Source of the DNA: Culex pipiens pallens
Taxonomy: Eukaryota > Arthropoda > Insecta > Diptera > Culicidae
DNA length: 64,000 nt
Assembly (NCBI RefSeq): GCF_016801865.2
Contig: NC_068938.1
Location: 199,743,077-199,807,076, forward strand
Direction of reading: 5' to 3'
The notes under the pieces are model-generated. The model had not been told where the DNA came from and did no database searches. It saw only the letters and a list, made by a program, of their open reading frames with translations. This document shows positions 29,945-44,000 of the stretch, piece after piece. Each line of letters begins with the position of its first letter. The first letter of the stretch is position 1. Both the position numbers and the translations under genes were made by a program.

Positions 29945-30020
29945 CGAGCGTATGCATTCGAGGCCGCGCCCCTTTTGTACCGTTCTCCGGCTGTGCCGCT
30001 ATTTAACCAGAAAATTTCGC
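29945..30020 (+). promoter_or_regulatory. H2A/H2B promoter-like block in copy C
   Basis: GAGCGTATGCATTCGAGGCC, GCGCCCCTTTTG, CCGTTCTCC and TATTTAACC in the order of the H2A-type promoter, preceded by GACCAATCAGAGCGAGCG (CCAAT box). It points into the 49-monomer array. Confidence 0.55.
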
Positions 30021-30230
30021 AAAAGCAAGTCACTTTGGAACGAGCACTCGAACTGTGCACGTCGGGCCGGCACGGAGCAGCAGCAGCAGCGGCCAATAGA
30101 AGAAGAGGACCAGCAATAAGAAGGAAGAACCACCGGCAGCAGAAGGAGGAAATTCGAGCGACCGATGGAAGTCGCTATGATGCGGCGGTTCTCATGAAAA
30201 ATGGCCAATTCGACAGTGGTGGAAAAAACC

Positions 30231-33200
30231 TGGAGTGGCCGGTGCCCTCGAAGCAGGTTCCCTCGGGACGGAGGGGGGGGGCGGGGGGGGGGGACATTTA
30301 CAGAAACATACGAGTTGTGGCAATATGAGTATCAAAATTCATGGTTTTTGATACTGAACATAATAATGGCCATTTCGACAGTAGTGGCCACGACCTGGAG
30401 TGGCCGGTGCCCTCAAAGAAGGTTCCCCCGGGGCCTGGGGGGACATTTACAGAAACATACGAGTTGTGGCAATATGGGTATCAAAATTCATGGTTTTTGA
30501 TACTGAACATAATAATGGCCATTTCGACAGTAGTGGCCACAACCTGGAGTGGCCGGTGCCCTCAAAGAAGGTTCCCCCGGGGCCTGGGGGGACATTTACA
30601 GAAACATACGAGTTGTGGCAGTATGGGTATCAAAATTCATGGTTTTTGATACTGAACATAATAATGGCCATTTCGACAGTAGTGGCCACAACCTGGAGTG
30701 GCCGGTGCCCTCAAAGAAGGTTCCCCCGGGGCCTGGGGGGCATTTACAGAAACATACGAGTTGTGGCAATATGAGTATCAAAATTCATGGTTTTTGATAC
30801 TGAACATAATAATGGCCATTTCGACAGTAGTGGCCACAACCTGGAGTGGCCGGTGCCCTCAAAGAAGGTTCCCCCGGGGCCTGGGGGGACATTTACAGAA
30901 ACATACGAGTTGTGGCAATATGGGTATCAAAATTCATGGTTTTTGATACTGAACATAATAATGGCCATTTCGACAGTAGTGGCCACAACCTGGAGTGGCC
31001 GGTGCCCTCAAAGAAGGTTCCCCCGGGGCCTGGGGGGACATTTACAGAAACATACGAGTTGTGGCAGTATGGGTATCAAAATTCATGGTTTTTGATACTG
31101 AACATAATAATGGCCATTTCGACAGTAGTGGCCACAACCTGGAGTGGCCGGTGCCCTCAAAGAAGGTTCCCCCGGGGCCTGGGGGGCATTTACAGAAACA
31201 TACGAGTTGTGGCAATATGAGTATCAAAATTCATGGTTTTTGATACTGAACATAATAATGGCCATTTCGACAGTAGTGGCCACAACCTGGAGTGGCCGGT
31301 GCCCTCAAAGAAGGTTCCCCCGGGGCCTGGGGGGACATTTACAGAAACATACGAGTTGTGGCAATATGGGTATCAAAATTCATGGTTTTTGATACTGAAC
31401 ATAATAATGGCCATTTCGACAGTAGTGGCCACAACCTGGAGTGGCCGGTGCCCTCAAAGAAGGTTCCCCCGGGGCCTGGGGGGACATTTACAGAAACATA
31501 CGAGTTGTGGCAATATGGGTATCAAAATTCATGGTTTTTGATACTGAACATAATAATGGCCATTTCGACAGTAGTGGCCACAACCTGGAGTGGCCGGTGC
31601 CCTCAAAGAAGGTTCCCCCGGGGCCTGGGGAGCATTTACAGAAACATACGAGTTGTGGCAATATGAGTATCAAAATTCATGGTTTTTGATACTGAACATA
31701 ATAATGGCCATTTCGACAGTAGTGGCCACGACCTGGAGTGGCCGGTGCCCTCAAAGAAGGTTCCCCCGGGGCCTGGGGGGACATTTACAGAAACATACGA
31801 GTTGTGGCAATATGGGTATCAAAATTCATGGTTTTTGATACTGAACATAATAATGGCCATTTCGACAGTAGTGGCCACAACCTGGAGTGGCCGGTGCCCT
31901 CAAAGAAGGTTCCCCCGGGGCCTGGGGGGACATTTACAGAAACATACGAGTTGTGGCAGTATGGGTATCAAAATTCATGGTTTTTGATACTGAACATAAT
32001 AATGGCCATTTCGACAGTAGTGGCCACAACCTGGAGTGGCCGGTGCCCTCAAAGAAGGTTCCCCCGGGGCCTGGGGAGCATTTACAGAAACATACGAGTT
32101 GTGGCAATATGAGTATCAAAATTCATGGTTTTTGATACTGAACATAATAATGGCCATTTCGACAGTAGTGGCCACAACCTGGAGTGGCCGGTGCCCTCAA
32201 AGAAGGTTCCCCCGGGGCCTGGGGGGACATTTACAGAAACATACGAGTTGTGGCAATATGGGTATCAAAATTCATGGTTTTTGATACTGAACATAATAAT
32301 GGCCATTTCGACAGTAGTGGCCACAACCTGGAGTGGCCGGTGCCCTCAAAGAAGGTTCCCCCGGGGCCTGGGGGGACATTTACAGAAACATACGAGTTGT
32401 GGCAGTATGGGTATCAAAATTCATGGTTTTTGATACTGAACATAATAATGGCCATTTCGACAGTAGTGGCCACAACCTGGAGTGGCCGGTGCCCTCAAAG
32501 AAGGTTCCCCCGGGGCCTGGGGGGACATTTACAGAAACATACGAGTTGTGGCAATATGAGTATCAAAATTCATGGTTTTTGATACTGAACATAATAATGG
32601 CCATTTCGACAGTAGTGGCCACAACCTGGAGTGGCCGGTGCCCTCAAAGAAGGTTCCCCCGGGGCCTGGGGGGACATTTACAGAAACATACGAGTTGTGG
32701 CAGTATGGGTATCAAAATTCATGGTTTTTGATACTGAACATAATAATGGCCATTTCGACAGTAGTGGCCACAACCTGGAGTGGCCGGTGCCCTCAAAGAA
32801 GGTTCCCCCGGGGCCTGGGGGGACATTTACAGAAACATACGAGTTGTGGCAATATGGGTATCAAAATTCATGGTTTTTGATACTGAACATAATAATGGCC
32901 ATTTCGACAGTAGTGGCCACAACCTGGAGTGGCCGGTGCCCTCAAAGAAGGTTCCCCCGGGGCCTGGGGGGACATTTACAGAAACATACGAGTTGTGGCA
33001 ATATGGGTATCAAAATTCATGGTTTTTGATACTGAACATAATAATGGCCATTTCGACAGTAGTGGCCACAACCTGGAGTGACCGGTGCCCTCAAAGAAGG
33101 TTCCCCCGGGGCCTGGGGGGACATTTACAGAAACATACGAGTTGTGGCAGTATGGGTATCAAAATTTATGGTTTTTGATACTGAACATAATAATGGCCAT

Positions 33201-36200
33201 TTCGACAGTAGTGGCCACAACCTGGAGTGGCCGGTGCCCTCAAAGAAGGTTCCCCCGGGGCCTGGGGGGACATTTACAGAAACATACGAGTTGTGGCAAT
33301 ATGAGTATCAAAATTCATGGTTTTTGATACTGAACATAATAATGGCCATTTCGACAGTAGTGGCCACAACCTGGAGTGGCCGGTGCCCTCAAAGAAGGTT
33401 CCCCCGGGGCCTGGGGGGACATTTACAGAAACATACGAGTTGTGGCAATATGGGTATCAAAATTCATGGTTTTTGATACTGAACATAATAATGGCCATTT
33501 CGACAGTAGTGGCCACAACCTGGAGTGGCCGGTGCCCTCAAAGAAGGTTCCCCCGGGGCCTGGGGGGACATTTACAGAAACATACGAGTTGTGGCAGTAT
33601 GAGTATCAAAATTCATGGTTTTTGATACTGAACATAATAATGGCCATTTCGACAGTAGTGGCCACAACCTGGAGTGGCCGGTGCCCTCAAAGAAGGTTCC
33701 CCCGGGGCCTGGGGGGACATTTACAGAAACATACGAGTTGTGGCAATATGAGTATCAAAATTCATGGTTTTTGATACTGAACATAATAATGGCCATTTCG
33801 ACAGTAGTGGCCACAACCTGGAGTGGCCGGTGCCCTCAAAGAAGGTTCCCTCGGGGCCTGGGGGGACATTTACAGAAACATACGAGTTGTGGCAATATGG
33901 GTATCAAAATTCATGGTTTTTGATACTGAACATAATAATGGCCATTTCGACAGTAGTGGCCACAACCTGGAGTGGCCGGTGCCCTCAAAGAAGGTTCCCC
34001 CGGGGCCTGGGGGGACATTTACAGAAACATACGAGTTGTGGCAATATGGGTATCAAAATTCATGGTTTTTGATACTGAACATAATAATGGCCATTTCGAC
34101 AGTAGTGGCCACAACCTGGAGTGGCCGGTGCCCTCAAAGAAGGTTCCCCCGGGGCCTGGGGGGACATTTACAGAAACATACGAGTTGTGGCAATATGGGT
34201 ATCAAAATTCATGGTTTTTGATACTGAACATAATAATGGCCATTTCGACAGTAGTGGCCACAACCTGGAGTGGCCGGTGCCCTCAAAGAAGGTTCCCCCG
34301 GGGCCTGGGGGGACATTTACAGAAACATACGAGTTGTGGCAGTATGGGTATCAAAATTCATGGTTTTTGATACTGAACATAATAATGGCCATTTCGACAG
34401 TAGTGGCCACAACCTGGAGTGGCCGGGGCCCTCAAAGAAGGTTCCCCCGGGGCCTGGGGGGACATTTACAGAAACATACGAGTTGTGGCAATATGAGTAT
34501 CAAAATTCATGGTTTTTGATACTGAACATAATAATGGCCATTTCGACAGTAGTGGCCACAACCTGGAGTGGCCGGTGCCCTCAAAGAAGGTTCCCCCGGG
34601 GCCTGGGGGGACATTTACAGAAACATACGAGTTGTGGCAGTATGGGTATCAAAATTCATGGTTTTTGATACTGAACATAATAATGGCCATTTCGACAGTA
34701 GTGGCCACAACCTGGAGTGGCCGGTGCCCTCAAAGAAGGTTCCCCCGGGGCCTGGGGGGACATTTACAGAAACATACGAGTTGTGGCAGTATGGGTATCA
34801 AAATTCATGGTTTTTGATACTGAACATAATAATGGCCATTTCGACAGTAGTGGCCACAACCTGGAGTGGCCGGTGCCCTCAAAGAAGGTTCTCCCGGGGC
34901 CTGGGGGGACATTTACAGAAACATACGAGTTGTGGCAATATGAGTATCAAAATTCATGGTTTTTGATACTGAACATAATAATGGCCATTTCGACAGTAGT
35001 GGCCACAACCTGGAGTGGCCGGTGCCCTCAAAGAAGGTTCCCCCGGGGCCTGGGGGGACATTTACAGAAACATACGAGTTGTGGCAATATGGGTATCAAA
35101 ATTCATGGTTTTTGATACTGAACATAATAATGGCCATTTCGACAGTAGTGGCCACAACCTGGAGTGGCCGGTGCCCTCAAAGAAGGTTCCCCCGGGGCCT
35201 GGGGGGACATTTACAGAAACATACGAGTTGTGGCAGTATGGGTATCAAAATTCATGGTTTTTGATACTGAACATAATAATGGCCATTTCGACAGTAGTGG
35301 CCACAACCTGGAGTGGCCGGTGCCCTCAAAGAAGGTTCCCCCGGGGCCTGGGGGGACATTTACAGAAACATACGAGTTGTGGCAGTATGGGTATCAAAAT
35401 TCATGGTTTTTGATACTGAACATAATAATGGCCATTTCGACAGTAGTGGCCACAACCTGGAGTGGCCGGTGCCCTCAAAGAAGGTTCCCCCGGGGCCTGG
35501 GGGGCATTTACAGAAACATACGAGTTGTGGCAATATGAGTATCAAAATTCATGGTTTTTGATACTGAACATAATAATGGCCATTTCGACAGTAGTGGCCA
35601 CAACCTGGAGTGGCCGGTGCCCTCAAAGAAGGTTCCCCCGGGGCCTGGGGGGACATTTACAGAAACATACGAGTTGTGGCAATATGGGTATCAAAATTCA
35701 TGGTTTTTGATACTGAACATAATAATGGCCATTTCGACAGTAGTGGCCACAACCTGGAGTGGCCGGTGCCCTCAAAGAAGGTTCCCCCGGGGCCTGGGGG
35801 GACATTTACAGAAACATACGAGTTGTGGCAGTATGGGTATCAAAATTCATGGTTTTTGATACTGAACATAATAATGGCCATTTCGACAGTAGTGGCCACA
35901 ACCTGGAGTGGCCGGTGCCCTCAAAGAAGGTTCCCCCGGGGCCTGGGGGGACATTTACAGAAACATACGAGTTGTGGCAATATGAGTATCAAAATTCATG
36001 GTTTTTGATACTGAACATAATAATGGCCATTTCGACAGTAGTGGCCACAACCTGGAGTGGCCGGTGCCCTCAAAGAAGGTTCCCCCGGGGCCTGGGGGGA
36101 CATTTACAGAAACATACGAGTTGTGGCAGTATGGGTATCAAAATTCATGGTTTTTGATACTGAACATAATAATGGCCATTTCGACAGTAGTGGCCACAAC

Positions 36201-37560
36201 CTGGAGTGGCCGGTGCCCTCAAAGAAGGTTCCCCCGGGGCCTGGGGGGACATTTACAGAAACATACGAGTTGTGGCAATATGGGTATCAAAATTCATGGT
36301 TTTTGATACTGAACATAATAATGGCCATTTCGACAGTAGTGGCCACAACCTGGAGTGACCGGTGCCCTCAAAGAAGGTTCCCCCGGGGCCTGGGGGGACA
36401 TTTACAGAAACATACGAGTTGTGGCAATATGAGTATCAAAATTCATGGTTTTTGATACTGAACATAATAATGGCCATTTCGACAGTAGTGGCCACAACCT
36501 GGAGTGGCCGGTGCCCTCAAAGAAGGTTCCCCCGGGGCCTGGGGGGACATTTACAGAAACATACGAGTTGTGGCAATATGGGTATCAAAATTCATGGTTT
36601 TTGATACTGAACATAATAATGGCCATTTCGACAGTAGTGGCCACAACCTGGAGTGGCCGGTGCCCTCAAAGAAGGTTCCCCCGGGGCCTGGGGGGACATT
36701 TACAGAAACATACGAGTTTTGGCAGTATGAGTATCAAAATTCATGGTTTTTGATACTGAACATAATAATGGCCATTTCGACAGTAGTGGCCACAACCTGG
36801 AGTGGCCGGTGCCCTCAAAGAAGGTTCCCCCGGGGCCTGGGGGGACATTTACAGAAACATACGAGTTGTGGCAATATGAGTATCAAAATTCATGGTTTTT
36901 GATACTGAACATAATAATGGCCATTTCGACAGTAGTGGCCACAACCTGGAGTGGCCGGTGCCCTCAAAGAAGGTTCCCTCGGGGCCTGGGGGGACATTTA
37001 CAGAAACATACGAGTTGTGGCAATATGGGTATCAAAATTCATGGTTTTTGATACTGAACATAATAATGGCCATTTCGACAGTAGTGGCCACAACCTGGAG
37101 TGGCCGGTGCCCTCAAAGAAGGTTCCCCCGGGGCCTGGGGGGACATTTACAGAAACATACGAGTTGTGGCAATATGGGTATCAAAATTCATGGTTTTTGA
37201 TACTGAACATAATAATGGCCATTTCGACAGTAGTGGCCACAACCTGGAGTGGCCGGTGCCCTCAAAGAAGGTTCCCCCGGGGCCTGGGGGGACATTTACA
37301 GAAACATACGAGTTGTGGCAATATGGGTATCAAAATTCATGGTTTTTGATACTGAACATAATAATGGCCATTTCGACAGTAGTGGCCACAACCTGGAGTG
37401 GCCGGTGCCCTCAAAGAAGGTTTCCCCGGGGCCCGGAGGGTCTTTAACAGAACCATACGAGTTGTGGCAATATGGGTATCAAAATTCATGGTTTTTGATA
37501 CTGAACATGAAAATTGACATTTCGACCGTAGTGGCCACAACCTGGAGTTGCCGGTGCCCT
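30231..37560 (+). repeat. 149-bp satellite array, about 49 monomers
   Basis: Spacing of CCTGGAGTGGCCGGTGCCCT is 149 bp, occasionally 148. Monomers are nearly identical. Variable sites (CAATATGGGT / CAGTATGGGT / CAATATGAGT; GGGGGGACATT / GGGGGGCATT / GGGGAGCATT) form a 446-bp trimer repeated in tandem at about 30.6-32.2 kb. A block around 32.0-34.2 kb recurs at about 35.5-37.3 kb. The first and last monomers are diverged. 149 is not a multiple of 3, so the open frames are not a protein repeat. Confidence 0.95.
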
Positions 37561-37731
37561 CATGGAAGGTTCACCTTGGGAGAACATTTATTACAATTTT
37601 GCCGACAAATCTATGAAACAAAATAAAATAATCTTATTTCAGATTTCACTAGCAATCCAAAAACACATTCAAATTGTTTGGTCCTATGTCTTTCGGTTAT
37701 GTCTCTGACATACCATCTTGAACTTTTTTTT

Positions 37732-38061
37732 CAGAAAGTTACACTATATTTCTTTCTTTTGTGTAGAGTTATGAAATATCTGGTGATATATTGAATAAAA
37801 GAGCAATGCTACTAAGATCAAGTTTTAATTTCATGTCAAAACATTTCACACTCATAAAACAGCTAAATATAAAATCGAATTGAATGCCATCACGAGTCAT
37901 CCAAAATCTTGCCCAAAAGAAGGAACCATAAATACTACTGAATTTACTTCCTGCAAAAGGATTAATACTTTCAAAATACTGTGTAAATTTTTGATTAGTT
38001 TGATTTTTTTGATTGTTTTTTTTCCTGCCAATTTCCGATAAGAGAAATACTTCAACATATA
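37732..38061. other. Intergenic / 3' flank of DRC10
   Basis: AT-rich. The AATAAA-like minus-strand signal for DRC10 could not be fixed with confidence. No other gene. Confidence 0.5.
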
Positions 38062-41000
38062 TTACTTCTTGCCCTTTCCGCGGCGTCCTCCACGGCGTCC
38101 CCGCATTTTGCGCTTCCTCTCGGCCACGGAACGCCAGGCCCGTTGAAGAACCCGGGCGGCTCTGCTCATCATGAATGCCCGAACTAGCTGCAGTTGCGCT
38201 CGAAGCTCGTCTAGTCTGCGCTCCTCGATTGCTTCGTAGTATCTGCGAGGATAAAACGGGGTTTTTCAATGTTGGTCGCCACGTTGAAGTTCAACTCACT
38301 TCTTTTCCTGCGGATCGAAGACGGTTCTCTTCCACTCGTCAAACTCCTCCTGGCGAGCCCTCAAATTGTCGTCCAACGCGTTCAACTCCTTGGTGCGCTC
38401 GCCAGCGTCCTTGTCGTACTTGTTGAGCAACAGTTTCAGTTGCTGGGTAAGCTTGGCTTTCTTGAGCCGATTTTCCTTCTCAACACGGAGATCCTCCTCC
38501 AGGGTATTTTGGTACTCCTTTGCTTTCAGCAGTGCATCCTTCTGAAGTTCTTCGTAGCGTTGATCGGAGCGTTCAAAGTAGCGAAACATTTTCTGGTCCG
38601 ATTCCTCACTTAAAATGGGATTTTCAATGTTATCGATGACGTTATATTGAAGGTATTTTCTAATGAAATTAAGAATTTAATTTGATATTACCAAATTAAC
38701 GTACAAGGTGCGACATTTTTATATCGGCCAAGCTATAAATTTAAAAAGTGTTTTACAGAACTAAAGACATCCCATACACTACATTAAACTGATTTAGAGT
38801 TTTTTGAATCCAAGCTGGCGGCTAAAATGGCGATGATAACAAATTGAAAAAATGTATATTAAAATTTAAAAGGCGATCTAATATGCAAATATGTATGTAT
38901 GTATGTATGATCCCCATACCCGCAGGCAACTTGGTCCTGGAACACATGTGAGCGCTAGGTGAACAATTCGATCATCTTTTACTCCGTAATCTGTACACCC
39001 ACATGCATAAGTTTTTTTGCACGAATTTTAGTGCTACAAATACCGGCGCATTTATCAAAATGGTTTCCCTCTTCCCTCCCCAAGCGCCAGAAATTTGTAG
39101 CGGGTGTAGGGACACTTCGCATAGACGCCCTTGCTCCCATCACGTCACTGAGGGTATGGAGCGACGAGAAATTAATAAGCATGCCCCCTCAGTCGAACCT
39201 TCATTAGAGAAGCAGGCAATCCACAACTCACAGCGAACGACCGAGGGAACACCCTACCGCGTATATAATAAGATTGGCGTGGTTTGTCTTTAATGAGTTG
39301 TAAATATGTCAGAATGAGTGAAAGAATTGCCTGTATTAAAAAGGAAAGGTCTCACCAAACAACGGAGTCTTCAGAAAATTTTCATCTCTTCAATTTTGAT
39401 GTTCGTGGAAAAATATTGAAAAGCTTCATTCTTGAGTTGTTCCGATTCCCCGTCCGTAGTATTTTCCCGCAGTCCTTCCGAAATGTTCCTGTCAGACAGC
39501 TCCATACTCTTGTACACGTTGGCCAGCTTCTGCTGGGCCTCCTCAAGGGTCGAGAAGATCTTGGACCAGAACTTGATGGCTATCGGCATCCGGCAGAAAG
39601 CTGTTCCAAACGCGAACGTAGACAATCCCCTACCGGCGTAGACGAAGTACTTTTCTTCTCTTCCAACGGGCGCGCACCGGGTTCCGCAACATTCACAAAC
39701 CGTTCGAATTACTATGTTTTACTCAAACAGATAGAAAAAAACCCGAAAAACTTCATAAAAATGACACGAGCAGAAAAATTTGCATCCGACCTGCCGCGCA
39801 ACCTACTTCGATCTCACCTAAGCTTCCTTTAAGCGAATAGTTGCATAAATGAAAGCGCATTCAATAAAACCCATTTTAAAACGACCGCTTCCAAACAACA
39901 ATACATTACAACTGTTTTGATTTGATGAACTGTCACTCAATTAACAGCAGCTGCAATGTAAATGTACATATGATACGAATTTACATAGGATTACTTTACA
40001 TTATTTCAGCATTTACATGATTCAGATGTGTGTATAAATGGCAAAATCAATTCCAATTACATGATATTTATCAATTACATGCAAATAGATTTTACATGAT
40101 TGCTCATTACATCTGATTCAGCATTTTACATATGATTTTAATTTTACATTTTACAAGTTTACATGTGAAACACTGTTTACATGACATGAAAATTTACATA
40201 TTTTTTTCTGTGTAGGGTTTAAACAACTGCCTTAATTTTGGAAACACTAATTTTATATTGGCATTCAAAACAAAAATAACATTACAAAAAAAAAACAAGA
40301 CAAAATACATAACTATCAGAAATGCTAAAATAGGGAAATTGATTTATTTTATCTTAGAAAATACTATCCAAAAATATTAGTGATTCCAAAACCAAGAGAT
40401 TACAAGAAATAACTACTTGAATATTTTATTTTGAAAATCTCCCAGATGGTTCCGAAATTATTCCTGAAAATCAATGCAAACATTATTTCCTGTTACTTGT
40501 CCAAGATCATTTATGAAATACATTCAAATTTAGCCACCAGGGTGATCCAAAAACTGAAAGATTAATTGGTTAAATGGATTATTAAACAAAAATGATAGTT
40601 TTTTTTCAATCGGGGCAGTTGTCAAGACTTAATTTCAATATAATATTATAATCTGTCCCGATCTTGGCAGCATTAACATGAATTTTTGTTAAGAAAAAAA
40701 AAAGATTGAATAAAAATAGAAGGCATATTTCTATTGTCAATTTGAAAATGTTTTAAAAGCGCTATACATTTAATGCGTTAATTTAATTTTGGCACACTAA
40801 AAAACGAAAGCGAATGACCCACAGGATTGAAGTTTCTCAAATAAAATCAACAAACAACAACAACTTAACAAAAACGTTATTGATGCCAAAATTGGAAAAT
40901 AAGAACATATATATCTTTATTTATTTATTTTTTCCCAGAAAGTTCCAAAAGCTGGACTGAAATTTAATGATATGATATATCTAAAACTAAACAAAGCTCC

Positions 41001-44000
41001 ATAGAATATTCGTGTAGACACCAGATGGATCCAAAAACTGTTGAGTTAAAATTTTAAATGGATTATAAAAAACAGAAGTGAAAGTTTTAAAAATGTTTTA
41101 TTCACACCATTGTTTGACAACATATATGTTCAGAAACCCATAAAATAAACTGTTCAGAAGTATTTAGTTAAAAAGAAGAAGTATTCAAAACTAAAAAAAC
41201 GAAAAAGATCTTCAAAACATCCATCAGGCTATGAAAAAATAATAATTATAACCAAACTGAAGTTATTTCTTGCACAAATTAAATTGGGGAACGTAATAAA
41301 TCACTGAAAAGTGTAATAATTATTTCAATAAATAAAAAAAGGAAAAAGTACGTTGCCATGACATTGATAACAACAACTTCAAATATTTTTTTCTGTTATG
41401 TGATTAATACATGAACACTAAATAAGGACCCAAAATGGAAAGAGCTCACCGGCATAGGACAACAGGAACCAAAACAGCCGTTCTACCGCTCCGGAATTTC
41501 CACCAACAGCTTCTAAAGGCTCTGCTTCTTAGTAGAGGTCCTTTTCTTCTGTTTTCCTTGCGTTGGGGCAGAGCTTCATCAAAGAACTCTAATTTACAAA
41601 ATCACAATTTCCACTTTTATGGAACCTAGATGTGTTCCAGCACAGAAACCCTGAACCTCAGAAACACTCCAAGCCGAAAACTGAAGATGTGTCCAAAGCT
41701 GCCACCGTAATTCCAACGCCAAAGACGACGCTCATCAGTCGGAAACTACACTTTTCGCCACCACCAATTTGATATTCCGTCGCTTAGTTCCTCTTCAATC
41801 CAGCATTCAAAAACCGACTCTCAACTTCCCGGACTATCCACATTTTTAACTAAAATTTCACTAAAAATACTAAAAATATTAAAATGAGAAAGGAAAAATC
41901 CGCGGAGCTAAATTTCAAAACGTCACGACACGCGCGCGGCTTGCTTCGATCCTCCTTAATGGCAATTTCAATTTTGGTTCAAAGGCGATCTAATATGCAA
42001 ATTCGACTAAATTGGGGTCGCAGAACTCGAATTTGAAGTTTAGAGTAAGAAATTAGAAAAACATAAAAAATGTTTTTTGGTCTTGGTTCGATTATTCGAA
42101 GTCCCATACAAACCTTCGGAAAATCGAGTCTGTTTTCATTTTCAGTCGCCTCAAGCATTATAAAAACGTTCTACGTAGATTATGGATGACCCCTTACAAG
42201 ATGTCGTCGAATTGAGCAAACACTCAGAAAAAAACACATATTTTTTAAATAATGGAAATGCCTCAACCAACTTTGGCCTGATCAAATATGCCTAAGAAAA
42301 GAAAATGTTCAGAGATGAATAAAAAATTAAAATATTTAAATTGAAAAAACACATGCCTAACTAGCATCAAATAACATTTCTTTAATTAAAAAATTGCATT
42401 GTTTGATTGAATCTTTCTAATATTTTTCGTATTATTGTAGGAATACTTCTAAGAAAAAGTAATGATTTTAATTACTTCTTTTGACGTAAGGGAAAGCATA
42501 CAAATAATTTGTTCCAAGTGAAAAAAAGAAAAAAATAAAAATCGCTGCCAAAATCTAAAAAAAATCTCAACAATTATTCAAAAGTTGTCAGTCAAGGTGG
42601 TTTTTGAGAAAAACGGTAATCTTTTTTTAAATATTTAGAGCGATTTTGTAAAAAAATAATTGCAACCAACATAACAATTCATATTAGTTTAATTTCAAAT
42701 TGTTTCAATTAATAATTTAAAAAAATCAAGCTTCTAAATAAATATTTCAAACCGATTCACATTAATGAATTTTACAAAAAATCATTCAAAAATATTTATC
42801 AAAAACCTGCACAATGGAATATAAAATGAAACATTGCGGCAATCGTCACTGATTAAATTTTTAATCAAATAAAAATGACGTATTGGTCAATTACTTATAT
42901 TATTAAAAATACCCCGATTTGACACAACAAAATTTGAGAGTTGATTCGATGCAAAAAAAGTTGTTGATTATACAAAAATTTTTGTTGAATCAAACCGCGT
43001 ACAAGCAGATACTACAAAACATTTTTGTGCGTGAGGAGAAAAATATAATAATAAGAAGATTTACATAAATTGTTTGCTTATTTTAAACGACAGAAATAAA
43101 AAAAACTAAATGCATAAATAGAGTTTGAAATAATTTGAAAATAAGAATAATTAAAAAATAAAAATGGTAAAAATAAATTTCCCACATGAATGCGTTTATC
43201 TCGCGCTTGCTCTGCTGCTCCAGCTGCTTGATCTCCGCCTTGTACCGCTCAATGATGGCGGTCTTCTCCTCAATCTCCGCCCGGAACGAGGTTTGCTTTT
43301 CCTGCAGCACCTGCTCTATCTTGACGATTTCCTTGATGTTACGCTCGTTCGTTTGCCACATCCGGTGCAGGATCTTCTCCTTGGCCAGGTCCTTCTGCGC
43401 GGTCATCTTCATCTTAGTGATCGTAAACTTGCGAAACTCGCGGATGTTGGACAGGAACTTCCGGTACACTCCGGGTAGCTTTTCGGGAATTAAGTGCTAG
43501 TTAATAACTTACTAAAAATGACTAAAAAGGACACGTTACGTTCTTCAGATGACCAGCGATGACCTTGTGGAGTTCCTTGTTGGAGACCATCTCTACCAAT
43601 TCGATGAACTTTGTTGAATGGAATTGAAAATCTTCCAACTAAAAGTAGATCTATTTAAATAAACCAATATCTTGATCAACTAAACATGATCCCACATTGA
43701 CCACTTCCGGAACCGATCCACCGGTGTCATCCTTTGTCTTCATGTACTTGCACAACAATCTCAGCACGTCCTGTTCCCCGGCGTCAAAGTACTTGTCCAT
43801 CAGCTTCTGGTCCCGAACGATCACCGGCAAGCAGAACAACACTTCCAACGTTTCACTCATTTCCTGCAGGATCAACGTGACCCGATTGATTTGAATGTTA
43901 AACTCAACCTTTTGCAAACTTTCCGGATCGTACGAGTCATGCTCGCCCTCGCCGTAAGCCATGATCTCCAGCCGGATCTTTTCGATCATATTTTTAACGG

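Larger units (their letters stand above)
29664..37731 (+). mobile_element. Satellite-bearing element, copy C, with expanded array
   Basis: Same parts as copies A and B but inverted. Left end TTTTGACATAGGACTATGTC; promoter-like block at about 29945-30020; CAG-rich linker with a CAGCAGCAGCAG run near 30078; about 49 monomers at 30231-37560; terminal region ending GACATACCATCTTGAAC plus T run. Total about 8.07 kb. Many overlapping open frames of 82-132 codons inside the array are by-products of the repeat and are not annotated. Confidence 0.85.

Noticed and set aside
30341..37447. Dozens of overlapping open frames of 82-132 codons with repeated peptides (MAGALKEGSPGAWGD..., MVFDTEHNNGHFDSS...)
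   Set aside because: They are by-products of the 149-bp satellite. The period is not a multiple of 3, all three frames are similarly open, and no domain or start context supports translation.
30231..37560. CRISPR-like array
   Set aside because: The repeats are directly contiguous 149-bp monomers without unique spacers, in a eukaryotic histone cluster; no cas genes.
37769..38269. 166-codon minus frame MKNPVLSSQILRSNRGAQ...
   Set aside because: It overlaps the last DRC10 exon in another frame and has no protein-like features.
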